Under the pieces are notes generated by a model. The model did no database searches. It was not told the DNA's origin and saw nothing but the letters and a program-made list of their open reading frames with translations. From assembly GCA_937906945.1 (NCBI GenBank), contig CALCUE010000048.1, positions 1 to 55,952 on the forward strand: a DNA stretch of 55,952 nucleotides. The letters run 5' to 3'. This DNA is from an uncultured Clostridia bacterium (GTDB taxonomy: Bacteria; Bacillota; Clostridia; Oscillospirales; Ruminococcaceae). Positions 1 to 7,499 of the stretch are shown one piece after another; positions within the stretch are counted from its first letter, which is position 1, and every line of letters starts with the position of its first letter. The translations under genes were made by a program, and so were the position numbers.

Positions 1-217
1 CTCGGAGAGCGTCGCGTGCCTGCGCGGAGACTTCCTTTACTCGATGTACATGCCCGTCAGGATAAAGGACGGCGTGCTCTGCACCGCGGTGCGCTGGTTT
101 GCGGAGAACGTTTTCGGCTTGCACGTCACGCAGTGCGACGGCGCGTTCTACGCCTCCGGACACCACGGTGAGATGACGAAGGACATGGCGTTTCTCATAA
201 GCGGCATTCTCGCATAG
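1..217 (+). CDS. C-terminal end of an unidentified protein (partial)
   Basis: An open frame enters from the left edge (codons in phase with base 2) and stops at TAG 215-217, giving about 71 residues ending in FLISGILA. The stretch has a normal protein composition and the GC-rich third positions of its neighbour DUF6440 gene, so it is probably the real 3' end of a gene. It contains a GHHGEMTKD segment, but I do not recognise a family and no function is proposed. Confidence 0.55.
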   Translation, partial: SESVACLRGDFLYSMYMPVRIKDGVLCTAVRWFAENVFGLHVTQCDGAFYASGHHGEMTKDMAFLISGILA

Positions 218-260
218 CCGCGGACAACGGTCCCGGACGGGATGATCGGAGTGAAAAACG

Positions 261-437
261 ATGGAAGACAGATTTGAATTTGTTGAAAAGAAAGGTTTCA
301 TGGAAGGATTCCGCGTCATTGTCGACAAGGAGACGGGCGTCCAGTATCTGCTGGCTCACTGGACCAACGTGGGCGGCCTCACCGTGCTGGTCGACAAGGA
401 CGGAAAGCCCATGCTTGATCCGAGATATGCGAAGTAG
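261..437 (+). CDS. DUF6440 family small protein
   Basis: 58 residues beginning MEDRFEFVEKKGF, with a VDKETGVQYL segment and a GGLTVLVDKDGKPM C-terminal part. The two-strand 'DKETGV-YL ... GGLTPLLDKDGKP' layout is that of DUF6440 proteins, short uncharacterised proteins common in Clostridia. The start is the ATG about 9 nt after GGAG (250-253). It lies 43 bp after the preceding partial gene on the same strand and is followed by a strong hairpin terminator, so the two probably share a transcript. Function unknown. Confidence 0.7.
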   Translation: MEDRFEFVEKKGFMEGFRVIVDKETGVQYLLAHWTNVGGLTVLVDKDGKPMLDPRYAK

Positions 438-463
438 CAGGTCCTTTTTTCTCTGAAAAAAAG

Positions 464-504
464 CCCGCCGGAAGGAGATCATATCCTTCCGGCGGGTCTT
501 CTTT
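464..504 (+). terminator. Rho-independent terminator after the DUF6440 gene
   Basis: A 13-bp perfect stem (464-476 with 484-496, 7-nt loop) is followed by TCTTCTTT. An A-run precedes it, so it can also stop minus-strand transcripts from the esterase gene that ends at 510. Confidence 0.85.
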
Positions 505-509
505 ATGCT

Positions 510-1412
510 TTATTTCAGGCCGCGGCGCTTGATGTCCTGTTTCAGAAGGAACTCGCAGAGCTCGCCGGGACCCTTTTCCTCGGTATACGCGGTGTCGCCG
601 AATATCATGCGGCAGGGGGTCTCGTCGGTGTACGGCTTCCAGATCGGCATATCCTCGCCGTCGGCGTCCTTTCCGTTCGGGTCTCCGCACTTTACGAAGT
701 TCGCCCAGTAGTTGCACATCAGACGGGCGAGGTCGTAGTGCTTGCCCTTGAACGGACGCCAGCACTTGGCGAGGCTCTCGAAGTAGAACCACAGGTCGCT
801 GGAATGGAACGTGCCGGGATTGTCCCAGCCGGGGATCTCGGGATTGAACACCGCGTAATACACGGGCTCGGTGATGCCGAGCTCGGCGTTGCGGGCGGCG
901 AGAGTGCGGGTCGCGACCTCGATGTTGCTCGTCGTGCTGCGCTCCATGGCGGTCTTGAGATCGTCGCCGCAGTAGGCGATGAACTCCTCGGCGTGCGCGC
1001 CGAACGCCTCGCGTATCTTCGCGCGGAACTCCTCGATGTTCTCGGCCTTGACGGGATTGCGGAACTCGTCGGCGGTGCGGGTTATCATGAGAGGCATGCG
1101 CCAGCGCTCGCCCTTGAGCATCTTCTTGGTCGCGTAGGAGGTCTGGAACATGCCGTCGGGCGTGGTGGCGAAGAAGGCGTGGAACTCGGCGACCTTGTCG
1201 CGCAGATAGAAGGCGTCGAGCGCGCGGGCCTCCTCAAGGGTCTTGATGCCGAGGAAGTCGAAGAAGCGTACGCCGCGCTGCATGCCCTGCTCGAAGGTCG
1301 TGCCGAAGGGGCCGCCGGAGAAGGCGGTCGTGCTCATGCCGATGAGAGCGGTAAATGCCATAAGGACTGCAAGCAGCCCGGACATTCCGCGCTTGAGAAT
1401 TTTCTTTTTCAT
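510..1412 (-). CDS. Secreted C-terminal half of a type B carboxylesterase, nucleophile half missing
   Basis: 300 residues. Residues 1-31 are a Sec signal peptide (basic MKKKILKRG, hydrophobic core, STTAF). The rest aligns with only the C-terminal half of type B carboxylesterases (para-nitrobenzyl esterase family), beginning at SGGPFG, which in full enzymes lies just after the nucleophile-elbow region. The GTFHSSDLWFYF block carrying the usual catalytic His is present, and ADEF may hold the acid residue, but the oxyanion-hole and GESAG nucleophile half is absent. The start is the ATG with AAAGGAGG 8 nt upstream. As it stands the protein should be inactive. It looks like an in-frame internal deletion of a secreted esterase; an assembly collapse is the alternative. 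Confidence 0.7.
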   Translation of the reverse strand: MKKKILKRGMSGLLAVLMAFTALIGMSTTAFSGGPFGTTFEQGMQRGVRFFDFLGIKTLEEARALDAFYLRDKVAEFHAFFATTPDGMFQTSYATKKMLKGERWRMPLMITRTADEFRNPVKAENIEEFRAKIREAFGAHAEEFIAYCGDDLKTAMERSTTSNIEVATRTLAARNAELGITEPVYYAVFNPEIPGWDNPGTFHSSDLWFYFESLAKCWRPFKGKHYDLARLMCNYWANFVKCGDPNGKDADGEDMPIWKPYTDETPCRMIFGDTAYTEEKGPGELCEFLLKQDIKRRGLK

Positions 1413-1435
1413 TCTTTTGTCCTCCTTTAGACATG

Positions 1436-1462
1436 AAAAAAGCACCGTATTTCTACGATGCT
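1436..1462 (-). terminator. Terminator of the lipoprotein gene
   Basis: Read on the minus strand, a 9-bp stem (one U-G pair) closes a GAAA tetraloop and runs into TTTTTT. It lies 25 bp after the lipoprotein stop and just upstream of the esterase ribosome binding site. Confidence 0.8.
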
Positions 1463-1486
1463 CATTTCGGAATATTGAATTGATGA

Positions 1487-2227
1487 TTATGCGTATCCCA
1501 CATAGATGAGATAACTGTTTGTCCCGATGCATTCATACCAGATCCAGACATCGGTTATATCCTCGTCTTTCGCATATCTGCTCATGCGGGAATTGATGTC
1601 TCTTTCAAGATAAATGCAATCGGGGTTGGCGGTAATCGGATTGTCCCAGCAATCGACTGCGGAACTCTCCAATGTCAGTCCCTTGCTGACCGCAACGCCT
1701 TGCGCGTAAGAAATCCAGTAGTTTATATCAAAGGACGGTTCCGGCTCTGGTTCAGTCTCAACCGGTGGGGCCGGTGGTTCCGGTTCCCTCTGAGCTTCTG
1801 TCGCCTTTGTCGCTTCAGCTTCCTTTGGCTTCTCTGTAACGGTAGCAGTTTCAGGAGCTTTCGTTTCTGTTGGTTTGGGAGAAGGCTTTACCGGCTCAAA
1901 AGAAGAAGTAGTCACGCTATCACCTGTGGCTCTTGTTTCTTCCTTTGGGGTGGTCTGCTTTATTTCTTCCTTCGGCTGCGGAGTGCTTTCCGTTTCTTTA
2001 ACATCAGGCACCATTGTCTCAGAAGCGATACCGGATTCTTCGGGGGTATCTATATCAACGCTTGATTGGGGTGCATCCGTCTCTTGGGAGATCTCTTCAC
2101 TATCTGTTATTGATAGTGATTCGCTCCGGGAAGGTTCGGTTGATATATCCGAGACCTGCGGGACTTCCGAGCAGCCGCATAAGCAAAGAACCAGGGCAAC
2201 CGTAATTATCATAAGTGTTTTTCTCAT
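1487..2227 (-). CDS. Lipoprotein with a long Pro/Glu/Thr-rich linker
   Basis: 246 residues. MRKTLMIITVALVLCLCGC is a lipoprotein signal with lipobox LCGC, so Cys19 should be lipidated. Residues about 25-165 are a low-complexity linker rich in Glu, Thr, Pro and Ser, of the sort that spans the cell wall. The last 80 residues form a small domain starting FDINYWISYAQGVAVSKG and ending with two tryptophans in DVWIWYECI. The start is the ATG about 8 nt after GGAGG; a longer in-frame extension upstream has no ribosome site. It has its own terminator. Probably surface exposed; I do not recognise the C-terminal domain. Confidence 0.75.
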   Translation of the reverse strand: MRKTLMIITVALVLCLCGCSEVPQVSDISTEPSRSESLSITDSEEISQETDAPQSSVDIDTPEESGIASETMVPDVKETESTPQPKEEIKQTTPKEETRATGDSVTTSSFEPVKPSPKPTETKAPETATVTEKPKEAEATKATEAQREPEPPAPPVETEPEPEPSFDINYWISYAQGVAVSKGLTLESSAVDCWDNPITANPDCIYLERDINSRMSRYAKDEDITDVWIWYECIGTNSYLIYVGYA

Positions 2228-2407
2228 AGGATCAACCTCCTTTGGTTTTCCACTTATATTGTACGGACGCTCTATCTTTCTTTCAAATGTGCCGCCTATA
2301 TCTTCTCCTTTTGAGATGGTATGCTGGTCTTGAAGATGGGGGGAGTGTGAGGGGGGAAGAAACATTCTCCGCCCGTAAAAGGGTACACTACTCCCTTGGC
2401 GTAAGGA

Positions 2408-3358
2408 TTATCTTGCGTCACGATCTTTCTGCCGTTCCTGATGCCGATGATAATACTCAAGCGCTTTCATAATATATTCACCGGTTTTGTCATAAGGAAC
2501 ACTGGCAGGAATGAACTTCCTCGCATCTTCGTATTTGATGTTGATTTTCTCTTTCTGATTCGGCTTTTCCTCGCTCATGATCGACTCGATCACTTCATGA
2601 GAAAGCTTTCCTTCATTGGAGAATTTCTTCATCTTGATTGCCTGGGCAAGAGACGGTGTAGCATCCGTGTAGGAGATTTCTTCGAGCAGTGCAGCCTGTT
2701 CCTCTTTTTTGAGGTAGGACAGTTCAACTGCCGGTCTGAACGCGATACGACTCTCATCAACAAGCTGGAGCAATTCGGGAATAAGCTCAGTAAGACGGAT
2801 ATAGCGGTGTACTTGGTTTCTACTATCTCCAACTTCCTCGCCTAATACATCAAGAGATTGCTTGCCTCGTAAATCAATCCCCACTGGGGATGAATTATCT
2901 TGAGACGGTCTACCTGCTTGTCTCTTCATAGCTTCAAGACGCATCTTGTACGAAAATGCTTTTTCACTCGGAAGGATTGTGGAACGCTGCAAGTTGGATT
3001 CAACCATTAAGATAATCGCTTCATCACGGGTCATTTCCCGGACTTCGGCTTTAACGGTATCAAGTCCCGCAAGCTCACAAGCCTTCTTTCTGCGATGTCC
3101 GGATACGATTTCGTACCGTCCATCTTCCTTCGGGCGAAGTGTGACAGGCGTGATAATCCCGCGCTCTTTAATGCTCTGAACAAGCTGATCCATATCCTCA
3201 TCAACTTTCACCTTGAAGGGATGGTCGGGGAAATCATCAATTTCCGAAATGGGTATATCATAGATTCGCGGGAGCCTGTTTTCCTTACGCTCCGCATCAT
3301 TCATAAAGAGCTCATCGTACCCGGTCAGGCCCAGATCGATTTTTTGCACGTTCTTCAA
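2408..3358 (-). CDS. parB: ParB/RepB/Spo0J family partition protein
   Basis: 316 residues. The N-terminal ParB/Srx domain shows SIKERGIITPVTLRP and the GRYEIVSGHRRKKA box, followed by a helix-turn-helix region (LGEEVGDSRNQVHRYIRL) that would bind a centromere site. Translation starts at a TTG with GGAGGTGA 6 nt upstream inside the end of parA, overlapping it by 47 bp, so the two are translationally coupled. ParB-class proteins bind parS-like sites and stimulate the ParA ATPase. The short basic C-terminus and the parA partner resemble the partition modules of plasmids and integrative conjugative elements, not the chromosomal soj-spo0J pair. No conjugation genes lie in this window. Confidence 0.88.
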   Translation of the reverse strand: MKNVQKIDLGLTGYDELFMNDAERKENRLPRIYDIPISEIDDFPDHPFKVKVDEDMDQLVQSIKERGIITPVTLRPKEDGRYEIVSGHRRKKACELAGLDTVKAEVREMTRDEAIILMVESNLQRSTILPSEKAFSYKMRLEAMKRQAGRPSQDNSSPVGIDLRGKQSLDVLGEEVGDSRNQVHRYIRLTELIPELLQLVDESRIAFRPAVELSYLKKEEQAALLEEISYTDATPSLAQAIKMKKFSNEGKLSHEVIESIMSEEKPNQKEKINIKYEDARKFIPASVPYDKTGEYIMKALEYYHRHQERQKDRDAR

Positions 3359-4136
3359 CTTCTGTCACCTCCTTCGTGAGTGCCTCATACGCTGCCGCGA
3401 CTTTGCCGTTCTTGTCATGAGAGAAAATGCTTTCTCCGGAAAGACTGCACTCCGCAGCTCTTACCGAAAACGGAATCTCGGAATGGAACACGCGGATGTT
3501 TTCTCCCACAGATGAACGCAGCGATGAGATAATCGCCTTTGCATTATTCGTGCGGTTATCTACCATCGTCAGCAAAATACCGTCAATCTTTAATCTCGGA
3601 TTGATCTGCCGCTTGATCTTAGAAATTGAGCGCAGGAGCAAGTTAAGACCTTTGGTTGACAGGAAATTCGGCTGAGACGGAATAATCACACTGTCTGCCG
3701 CAACGAGCGCATTGACCGTCATCATTCCCAGAGAAGGCATACAGTCAATAAGGATATAGTCGTAATTCTTCTTCATACCCTCGATAGCATTTTTCAAAAC
3801 ATACTCGCGGCTCATAACATTGAAAAGTCCTGTTTCCATACCGGACAACTCAATATTAGAAGGAAGCAAGTCAACACCTTCCGGATGCGAAATAATGGCA
3901 TTACCGGGCGGCTGTTCATCATCAATGACCGACTGCATTAGGGAAGAAAGCGACACGTCCAACTCATCGGGGTTCTTTACTCCGAGACTTACCGTTAAGC
4001 TGCCCTGCGGGTCAGCGTCAACAAGCAAAACCTTATTGCCGGAGCTTGCAAGTCCCACGCCGAGATTGACTGCGGTAGTTGTTTTACCTACGCCGCCTTT
4101 CTGATTCGTGATGGCGATCACTTTACAGTTTTCCAT
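3312..4136 (-). CDS. parA: ParA family partition ATPase
   Basis: 274 residues. The deviant Walker A motif KGGVGKTT is at residues 13-20, VDADPQG forms the A' motif and LIDCMPSLG the switch region, all typical of ParA/Soj/MinD ATPases. These ATP-dependent dimers coat DNA nonspecifically and move ParB-bound cargo. ATG start with AAAGGAGG upstream. It is the first gene of the parA-parB pair. A leader of over 200 bp without a convincing gene precedes it. Mobile-element-type partition is inferred from the compact pair and the lack of gidB or other chromosomal-origin neighbours. Confidence 0.9.
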   Translation of the reverse strand: MENCKVIAITNQKGGVGKTTTAVNLGVGLASSGNKVLLVDADPQGSLTVSLGVKNPDELDVSLSSLMQSVIDDEQPPGNAIISHPEGVDLLPSNIELSGMETGLFNVMSREYVLKNAIEGMKKNYDYILIDCMPSLGMMTVNALVAADSVIIPSQPNFLSTKGLNLLLRSISKIKRQINPRLKIDGILLTMVDNRTNNAKAIISSLRSSVGENIRVFHSEIPFSVRAAECSLSGESIFSHDKNGKVAAAYEALTKEVTEVEERAKNRSGPDRVR

Positions 4137-4363
4137 GTGGTATCCTCCTTTCGTAGTAATATATAGCAGTCTGTTTCCAGACGGCTATGTAACCGTGCGT
4201 TATTTGTCCTCGACACCCCACGCACCGGGAATACATCAGACGCTTGTTTGCGAAACAAGTCCATGGGAATCTCACCCGCGCCGGGTTCTCCGCCGCCTCC
4301 GTAGAGAAGTATCATTAACCCCTGTGCTTGTCATCGCCACCACCGAAAGCAATTCGGCTTCAA
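4137..4363 (-). other. Leader upstream of parA with hairpins
   Basis: No supported gene lies here. On the transcribed minus strand there is a GTCTG/CAGAC hairpin closing a GAAA loop (4169-4182) and a 7-bp CTTGTTT/AAACAAG hairpin (4243-4259), with the parA Shine-Dalgarno at the end. A 65-codon open frame crosses the area (minus, ending 4118) but has a weak ribosome site and runs into parA. It may be a structured 5' leader controlling partition gene expression. Confidence 0.35.
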
Positions 4364-4579
4364 CTACATGAGTTTTATCGCTCGCCTTAAAAAAGGGTCA
4401 TGGCGCACTTGTAGGCTCGGCTTGAGGTTTCCCTCAGCACAAGGAACGTACCTGATGAATGTATATTCAATTGTCAAAGAGCATCGCGGGGTTTTGCCCC
4501 ACAATCCCTTACAGCAACTTTTGAGGCCGAAAAACGACACACTTTTTGAAACTTTTTCAAAAAATTTTTTTGGGCTCAT
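4364..4579 (-). CDS. Possible small protein upstream of parA
   Basis: 71 residues starting MSPKKFFEKVSKSVSFFG, with an ATG 6 nt after a clean GGAGG (4586-4590). The basic, Cys-containing sequence shows no domain I recognise. Against it: the frame lies in the long parA leader and the C-terminal part has mixed composition. For it: the ribosome site and spacing are very good. Treat as tentative. Confidence 0.35.
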   Translation of the reverse strand: MSPKKFFEKVSKSVSFFGLKSCCKGLWGKTPRCSLTIEYTFIRYVPCAEGNLKPSLQVRHDPFLRRAIKLM

Positions 4580-4597
4580 GTAAAACCTCCAGAAAGC

Positions 4598-4628
4598 AAA
4601 AAATCCCGCCGTGAAATTCACAGCGGGA
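4598..4628 (-). terminator. Hairpin terminator, minus strand
   Basis: A stem formed by 4604-4615 and 4617-4628, with one C/A mismatch, is followed on the minus strand by TTTTTTGC. It is a second barrier between lysS transcription and the parA leader. Confidence 0.65.
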
Positions 4629-4693
4629 AATATCCTTATATATGTTTATGTATCTTCACAGACAAAATGGTCAGTTGGTCAAAACGCAGAAAA

Positions 4694-4728
4694 CAAAAAA
4701 AGACCCACTACCTTTCGATAGTGAGTCT
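4694..4728 (-). terminator. Terminator of lysS
   Basis: A stem of about 10 bp with one mismatch (4701-4710 with 4719-4728) is followed on the minus strand by TTTTTTTGTTTT. It lies about 135 bp after the lysS stop. Confidence 0.75.
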
Positions 4729-4862
4729 TGTGGGAAACTATAAGCTATTATGTGATTTTAAGTGATTGTACGGGAAATCACACATTGATTTGCTCCAAAT
4801 TGGAGAACGGTTGGTGATTTTTGGTGACTAAAACGGAGATTTTAGCCTTTTTTCACCCAAAA

Positions 4863-6815
4863 TCAATAGAGCTTTGCGCCCGCCGGAATGTGGTTATCGA
4901 CCATCAAAAGATGGAGCTCTTCTTCTTCGCCGCGCTTGTTAATTGCGGAGAGAAGCATACCACAGGAGTCGATACCCATCATCGGTCTCGGAGGCAAATT
5001 CGTGATTGCAATCAAGGTCTTGCCAACGAGTTCTTCGGGTTCATAAAATGCGTGAATACCGCTTAAAATCGTTCTATTTACGCCTGTTCCGTCATCAAGA
5101 GTGAACTTTAAGAGCTTCTTGGATTTCGGTACTGCTTCACATTCAAGAACCTTTACAGCGCGGAAATCGGACTTAGAAAATGTCTCGAAATCAACGAATT
5201 CTTCAAAGAGAGGTTCGATAACTACGTTGGAAAAATCGATCTTTTCGGGGGCAACCGGAGCAGCTTCGGCAGGGGCCTCAGCGACCTTCTCAACCTTCTT
5301 ATCGTTGTCCAAAGGTTTCATTGTGGGGAAGAGAAGTACGTCACGAATGGAAGCGGAATCGGTAAGAAGCATGACCAGACGGTCCACACCAAAACCAAGA
5401 CCACCCGTCGGAGGCATACCATATTCCAAAGCGGTGATGAAATCGTAATCCACCTTCGCTTTGCAGTTCGGCTCCAGTTTGATACGCTCCGCGACCTGGC
5501 GCTCCATACGGCCTTTCTGGTCGATGGGGTCATTGAGCTCAGAGAAAGCGTTGCCGAACTCGGTGGCGTTGATAAAATACTCAAAACGCTCGGTAAAAGC
5601 GGGATCATCCGGTTTGCGTTTGGCAAGAGGGCTGATCTCAACGGGGTAATCATAGATGAAAGTCGGCTGAATCAGTTTTTCCTCAACGAAAGCGTCGAAG
5701 AATTCAGCAAGGATGGCGCCTTTGGTCGGAACCTCGGGCAGTTCGACGTTATGCTCTTTGGCGGAGGCAATGGCGTCCTCGTCCGTTTTCCAATCATTAA
5801 AATCGACGCCGGAATATTTTTTGACGGCTTCGATCATGGTAAGACGCTCCCAATGGCCGAGGTCGATCATATTGCCTTGATAAGGAACGACAAGAGTGCC
5901 GCAGACCTTTTGGGCGACGTCTTTCATCATATCTTCTACGATGTCCATCATGCCGCCGAGGTTGGTGAAGGCCTGGTAGAGCTCAATGGAGGTAAATTCC
6001 GGGTTATGTTTGGGGTCCATGCCCTCGTTCCGGAAGATACGGCCCACTTCATAGACACGGTCCATGCCGCCGACGAGCAACCGTTTAAGGTAGAGCTCAG
6101 TTTCAATACGGAGCACCATGTCCATGTCGAGCGTATTATGATGGGTATAGAAAGGACGGGCGGAAGCGCCGATTTCAAAAGGAGTGAGGATCGGGGTATC
6201 CACTTCCAGGAAGCCGCGTCCATCGAGGAAAGAACGAAGTTCCCGGAGGATCAGGCTGCGCTTGACAAAGGTGTCCTTAACTTCGGGGTTCATGATAAGG
6301 TCCACGTACCGTTGACGATAGCGAAGCTCGGTGTCTTTAAGACCGTGGAATTTTTCCGGAAGAGGAAGGAGAGATTTGGCAAGAAGAACAATGGAAGTCG
6401 CCTTGACGGAAATTTCACCCATGTGAGTACGGAATACAATTCCCTTAACGCCGATGATATCGCCGATATCCCATTTTTTGAAATCCGCGTAGGCGTCATC
6501 GCCGACCATATCTTTTCGTACATAGAGCTGAATGCGGCCCTCTTTATCTTGAAGGTCAGCGAAAGAGGCTTTGCCCATGCCGCGTTTGCTCATAATCCGT
6601 CCGGCCATGGAAACGGTGAAAGTACTTTCCTCGCCTTCGGCGGGATCGACAAAATTGTCTTTGATCGTCTGCGAGTAGGCGTCAACGTCATATTTGGTGA
6701 TAACGAAAGGGTCTTTTCCTGCGTCACGAAGATCGCTCAGTTTATCACGGCGAATTTGAAGAAGCTCGGAAAGCTGTTCCGCGCTGAGTTCCTGTTCCTG
6801 CATATTTTCTTCCAT
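4863..6815 (-). CDS. lysS: Lysyl-tRNA synthetase (class II) with C-terminal tRNA-binding domain
   Basis: 650 residues; ordinary bacterial LysRS is about 490-510. The N-terminal OB-fold anticodon-binding domain (about 50-170) is followed by the class II core with motif 2 (RIFRNEGMDPKHNPEF) and motif 3 (GLGFGVDRLVML). After an Ala/Pro/Glu-rich linker, about residues 535-650 form an extra EMAPII/Trbp111-type tRNA-binding OB domain (SKSDFRAVKV, LDDGTGVNRTILSGI, NLPPRPMMGI), as at the C-terminus of bacterial MetRS. It charges tRNA-Lys in the cytoplasm; the appended domain probably raises tRNA affinity. The chosen ATG (MEENMQEQ) has GAAAGGA 8-9 nt upstream; an in-frame ATG 9 bp earlier is too close to it. 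Downstream of greA on the same strand, behind a terminator. Confidence 0.95.
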   Translation of the reverse strand: MEENMQEQELSAEQLSELLQIRRDKLSDLRDAGKDPFVITKYDVDAYSQTIKDNFVDPAEGEESTFTVSMAGRIMSKRGMGKASFADLQDKEGRIQLYVRKDMVGDDAYADFKKWDIGDIIGVKGIVFRTHMGEISVKATSIVLLAKSLLPLPEKFHGLKDTELRYRQRYVDLIMNPEVKDTFVKRSLILRELRSFLDGRGFLEVDTPILTPFEIGASARPFYTHHNTLDMDMVLRIETELYLKRLLVGGMDRVYEVGRIFRNEGMDPKHNPEFTSIELYQAFTNLGGMMDIVEDMMKDVAQKVCGTLVVPYQGNMIDLGHWERLTMIEAVKKYSGVDFNDWKTDEDAIASAKEHNVELPEVPTKGAILAEFFDAFVEEKLIQPTFIYDYPVEISPLAKRKPDDPAFTERFEYFINATEFGNAFSELNDPIDQKGRMERQVAERIKLEPNCKAKVDYDFITALEYGMPPTGGLGFGVDRLVMLLTDSASIRDVLLFPTMKPLDNDKKVEKVAEAPAEAAPVAPEKIDFSNVVIEPLFEEFVDFETFSKSDFRAVKVLECEAVPKSKKLLKFTLDDGTGVNRTILSGIHAFYEPEELVGKTLIAITNLPPRPMMGIDSCGMLLSAINKRGEEEELHLLMVDNHIPAGAKLY

Positions 6816-6895
6816 AGTATCCATCCTTTCAAAAGGGAAATTTAACATATATTCTATAATAACATAATAGATGACAAATAACAAGTGCGGATAAA

Positions 6896-6928
6896 GAAAA
6901 AAGCCGTTTTCCCGAAAGAAAACGGCTT
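6896..6928 (-). terminator. Terminator between greA and lysS
   Basis: An 11-bp perfect stem (6901-6911 with 6918-6928), 6-nt loop, is followed on the minus strand by TTTTTCTTT. It ends the greA transcript 13 bp after its stop. Confidence 0.85.
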
Positions 6929-6941
6929 CAAATTTTTTCGT

Positions 6942-7418
6942 TCAGCGGGTGATGGAAAGAATTTTAAACTTGGCGATGTCACCACCGGGAAGCTGCGCTT
7001 CCGCGATTTCTCCGACCTTTTTACCAAGGAGGGCTTTTCCGATGGGGGATTCATCGGAAATTTTGTTTTCATCCGGGTTCGCCTCGGTGGAACCGACGAC
7101 GTTGAACTCAACTTCTTCTTCAAAATCCTCGTCGAAGACTTTTACGATGGAACCGAGGGTGACCGCGTCGGTACCAAGTTCCTCTTCATCGAGGATCACG
7201 GCGTTTTTGAGCATCACTTCCAGATCGGCGATCCGGGCTTCCACAATGGCCTGCTCGTTTTTGGCTTCATCGTATTCGCTGTTTTCGGAAAGGTCACCAT
7301 AGGAACGGGCAACACGGATTTTATCGGAAACTTCTTTACGGCGGACAGTTTTCAGCTGGACCAGTTCATCTTCCAGAGCTTTCAGGCCGCTTTCGGTGAC
7401 AACGATTTTTTTATTCAT
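6942..7418 (-). CDS. greA: Transcription elongation factor GreA
   Basis: 158 residues, the usual GreA length. The N-terminal coiled coil carries the acidic tip SYGDLSENSEYDEAK, which reaches through the RNA polymerase secondary channel to stimulate transcript cleavage and rescue backtracked complexes. The C-terminal FKBP-like domain shows SPIGKALLGKKVGE. ATG start with AAGGAG upstream. It follows the ftsEX operon on the same strand and has its own terminator; greA next to lysS is a frequent order in Firmicutes. Confidence 0.97.
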   Translation of the reverse strand: MNKKIVVTESGLKALEDELVQLKTVRRKEVSDKIRVARSYGDLSENSEYDEAKNEQAIVEARIADLEVMLKNAVILDEEELGTDAVTLGSIVKVFDEDFEEEVEFNVVGSTEANPDENKISDESPIGKALLGKKVGEIAEAQLPGGDIAKFKILSITR

Positions 7419-7499
7419 AGCAAAGATTCTCCTTAGGTCAGATCAGAATATATAAGATTATATCGGGGAAAAACGGGAATGTCAAGCGAAAAAAGAAGA

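Noticed and set aside
738..1430. Long plus-strand open frame (230 codons)
   Set aside because: It is the antisense shadow of the GC-rich esterase gene; no ribosome site, and its sequence is Gly/Ala/Glu-rich noise.
4118..4315. 65-codon minus-strand frame running into parA
   Set aside because: Weak ribosome site, overlaps parA start out of frame, and the region is better explained as a hairpin-containing leader.
4137..4363. Group II intron remnant upstream of parA
   Set aside because: A GAAA-loop hairpin was suggestive, but no domain V, no boundary motifs and no maturase were found.
5751..6845. 364-codon plus-strand frame opposite lysS
   Set aside because: Antisense to a clearly conserved LysRS; composition follows the complement of its codons and no family is recognisable.
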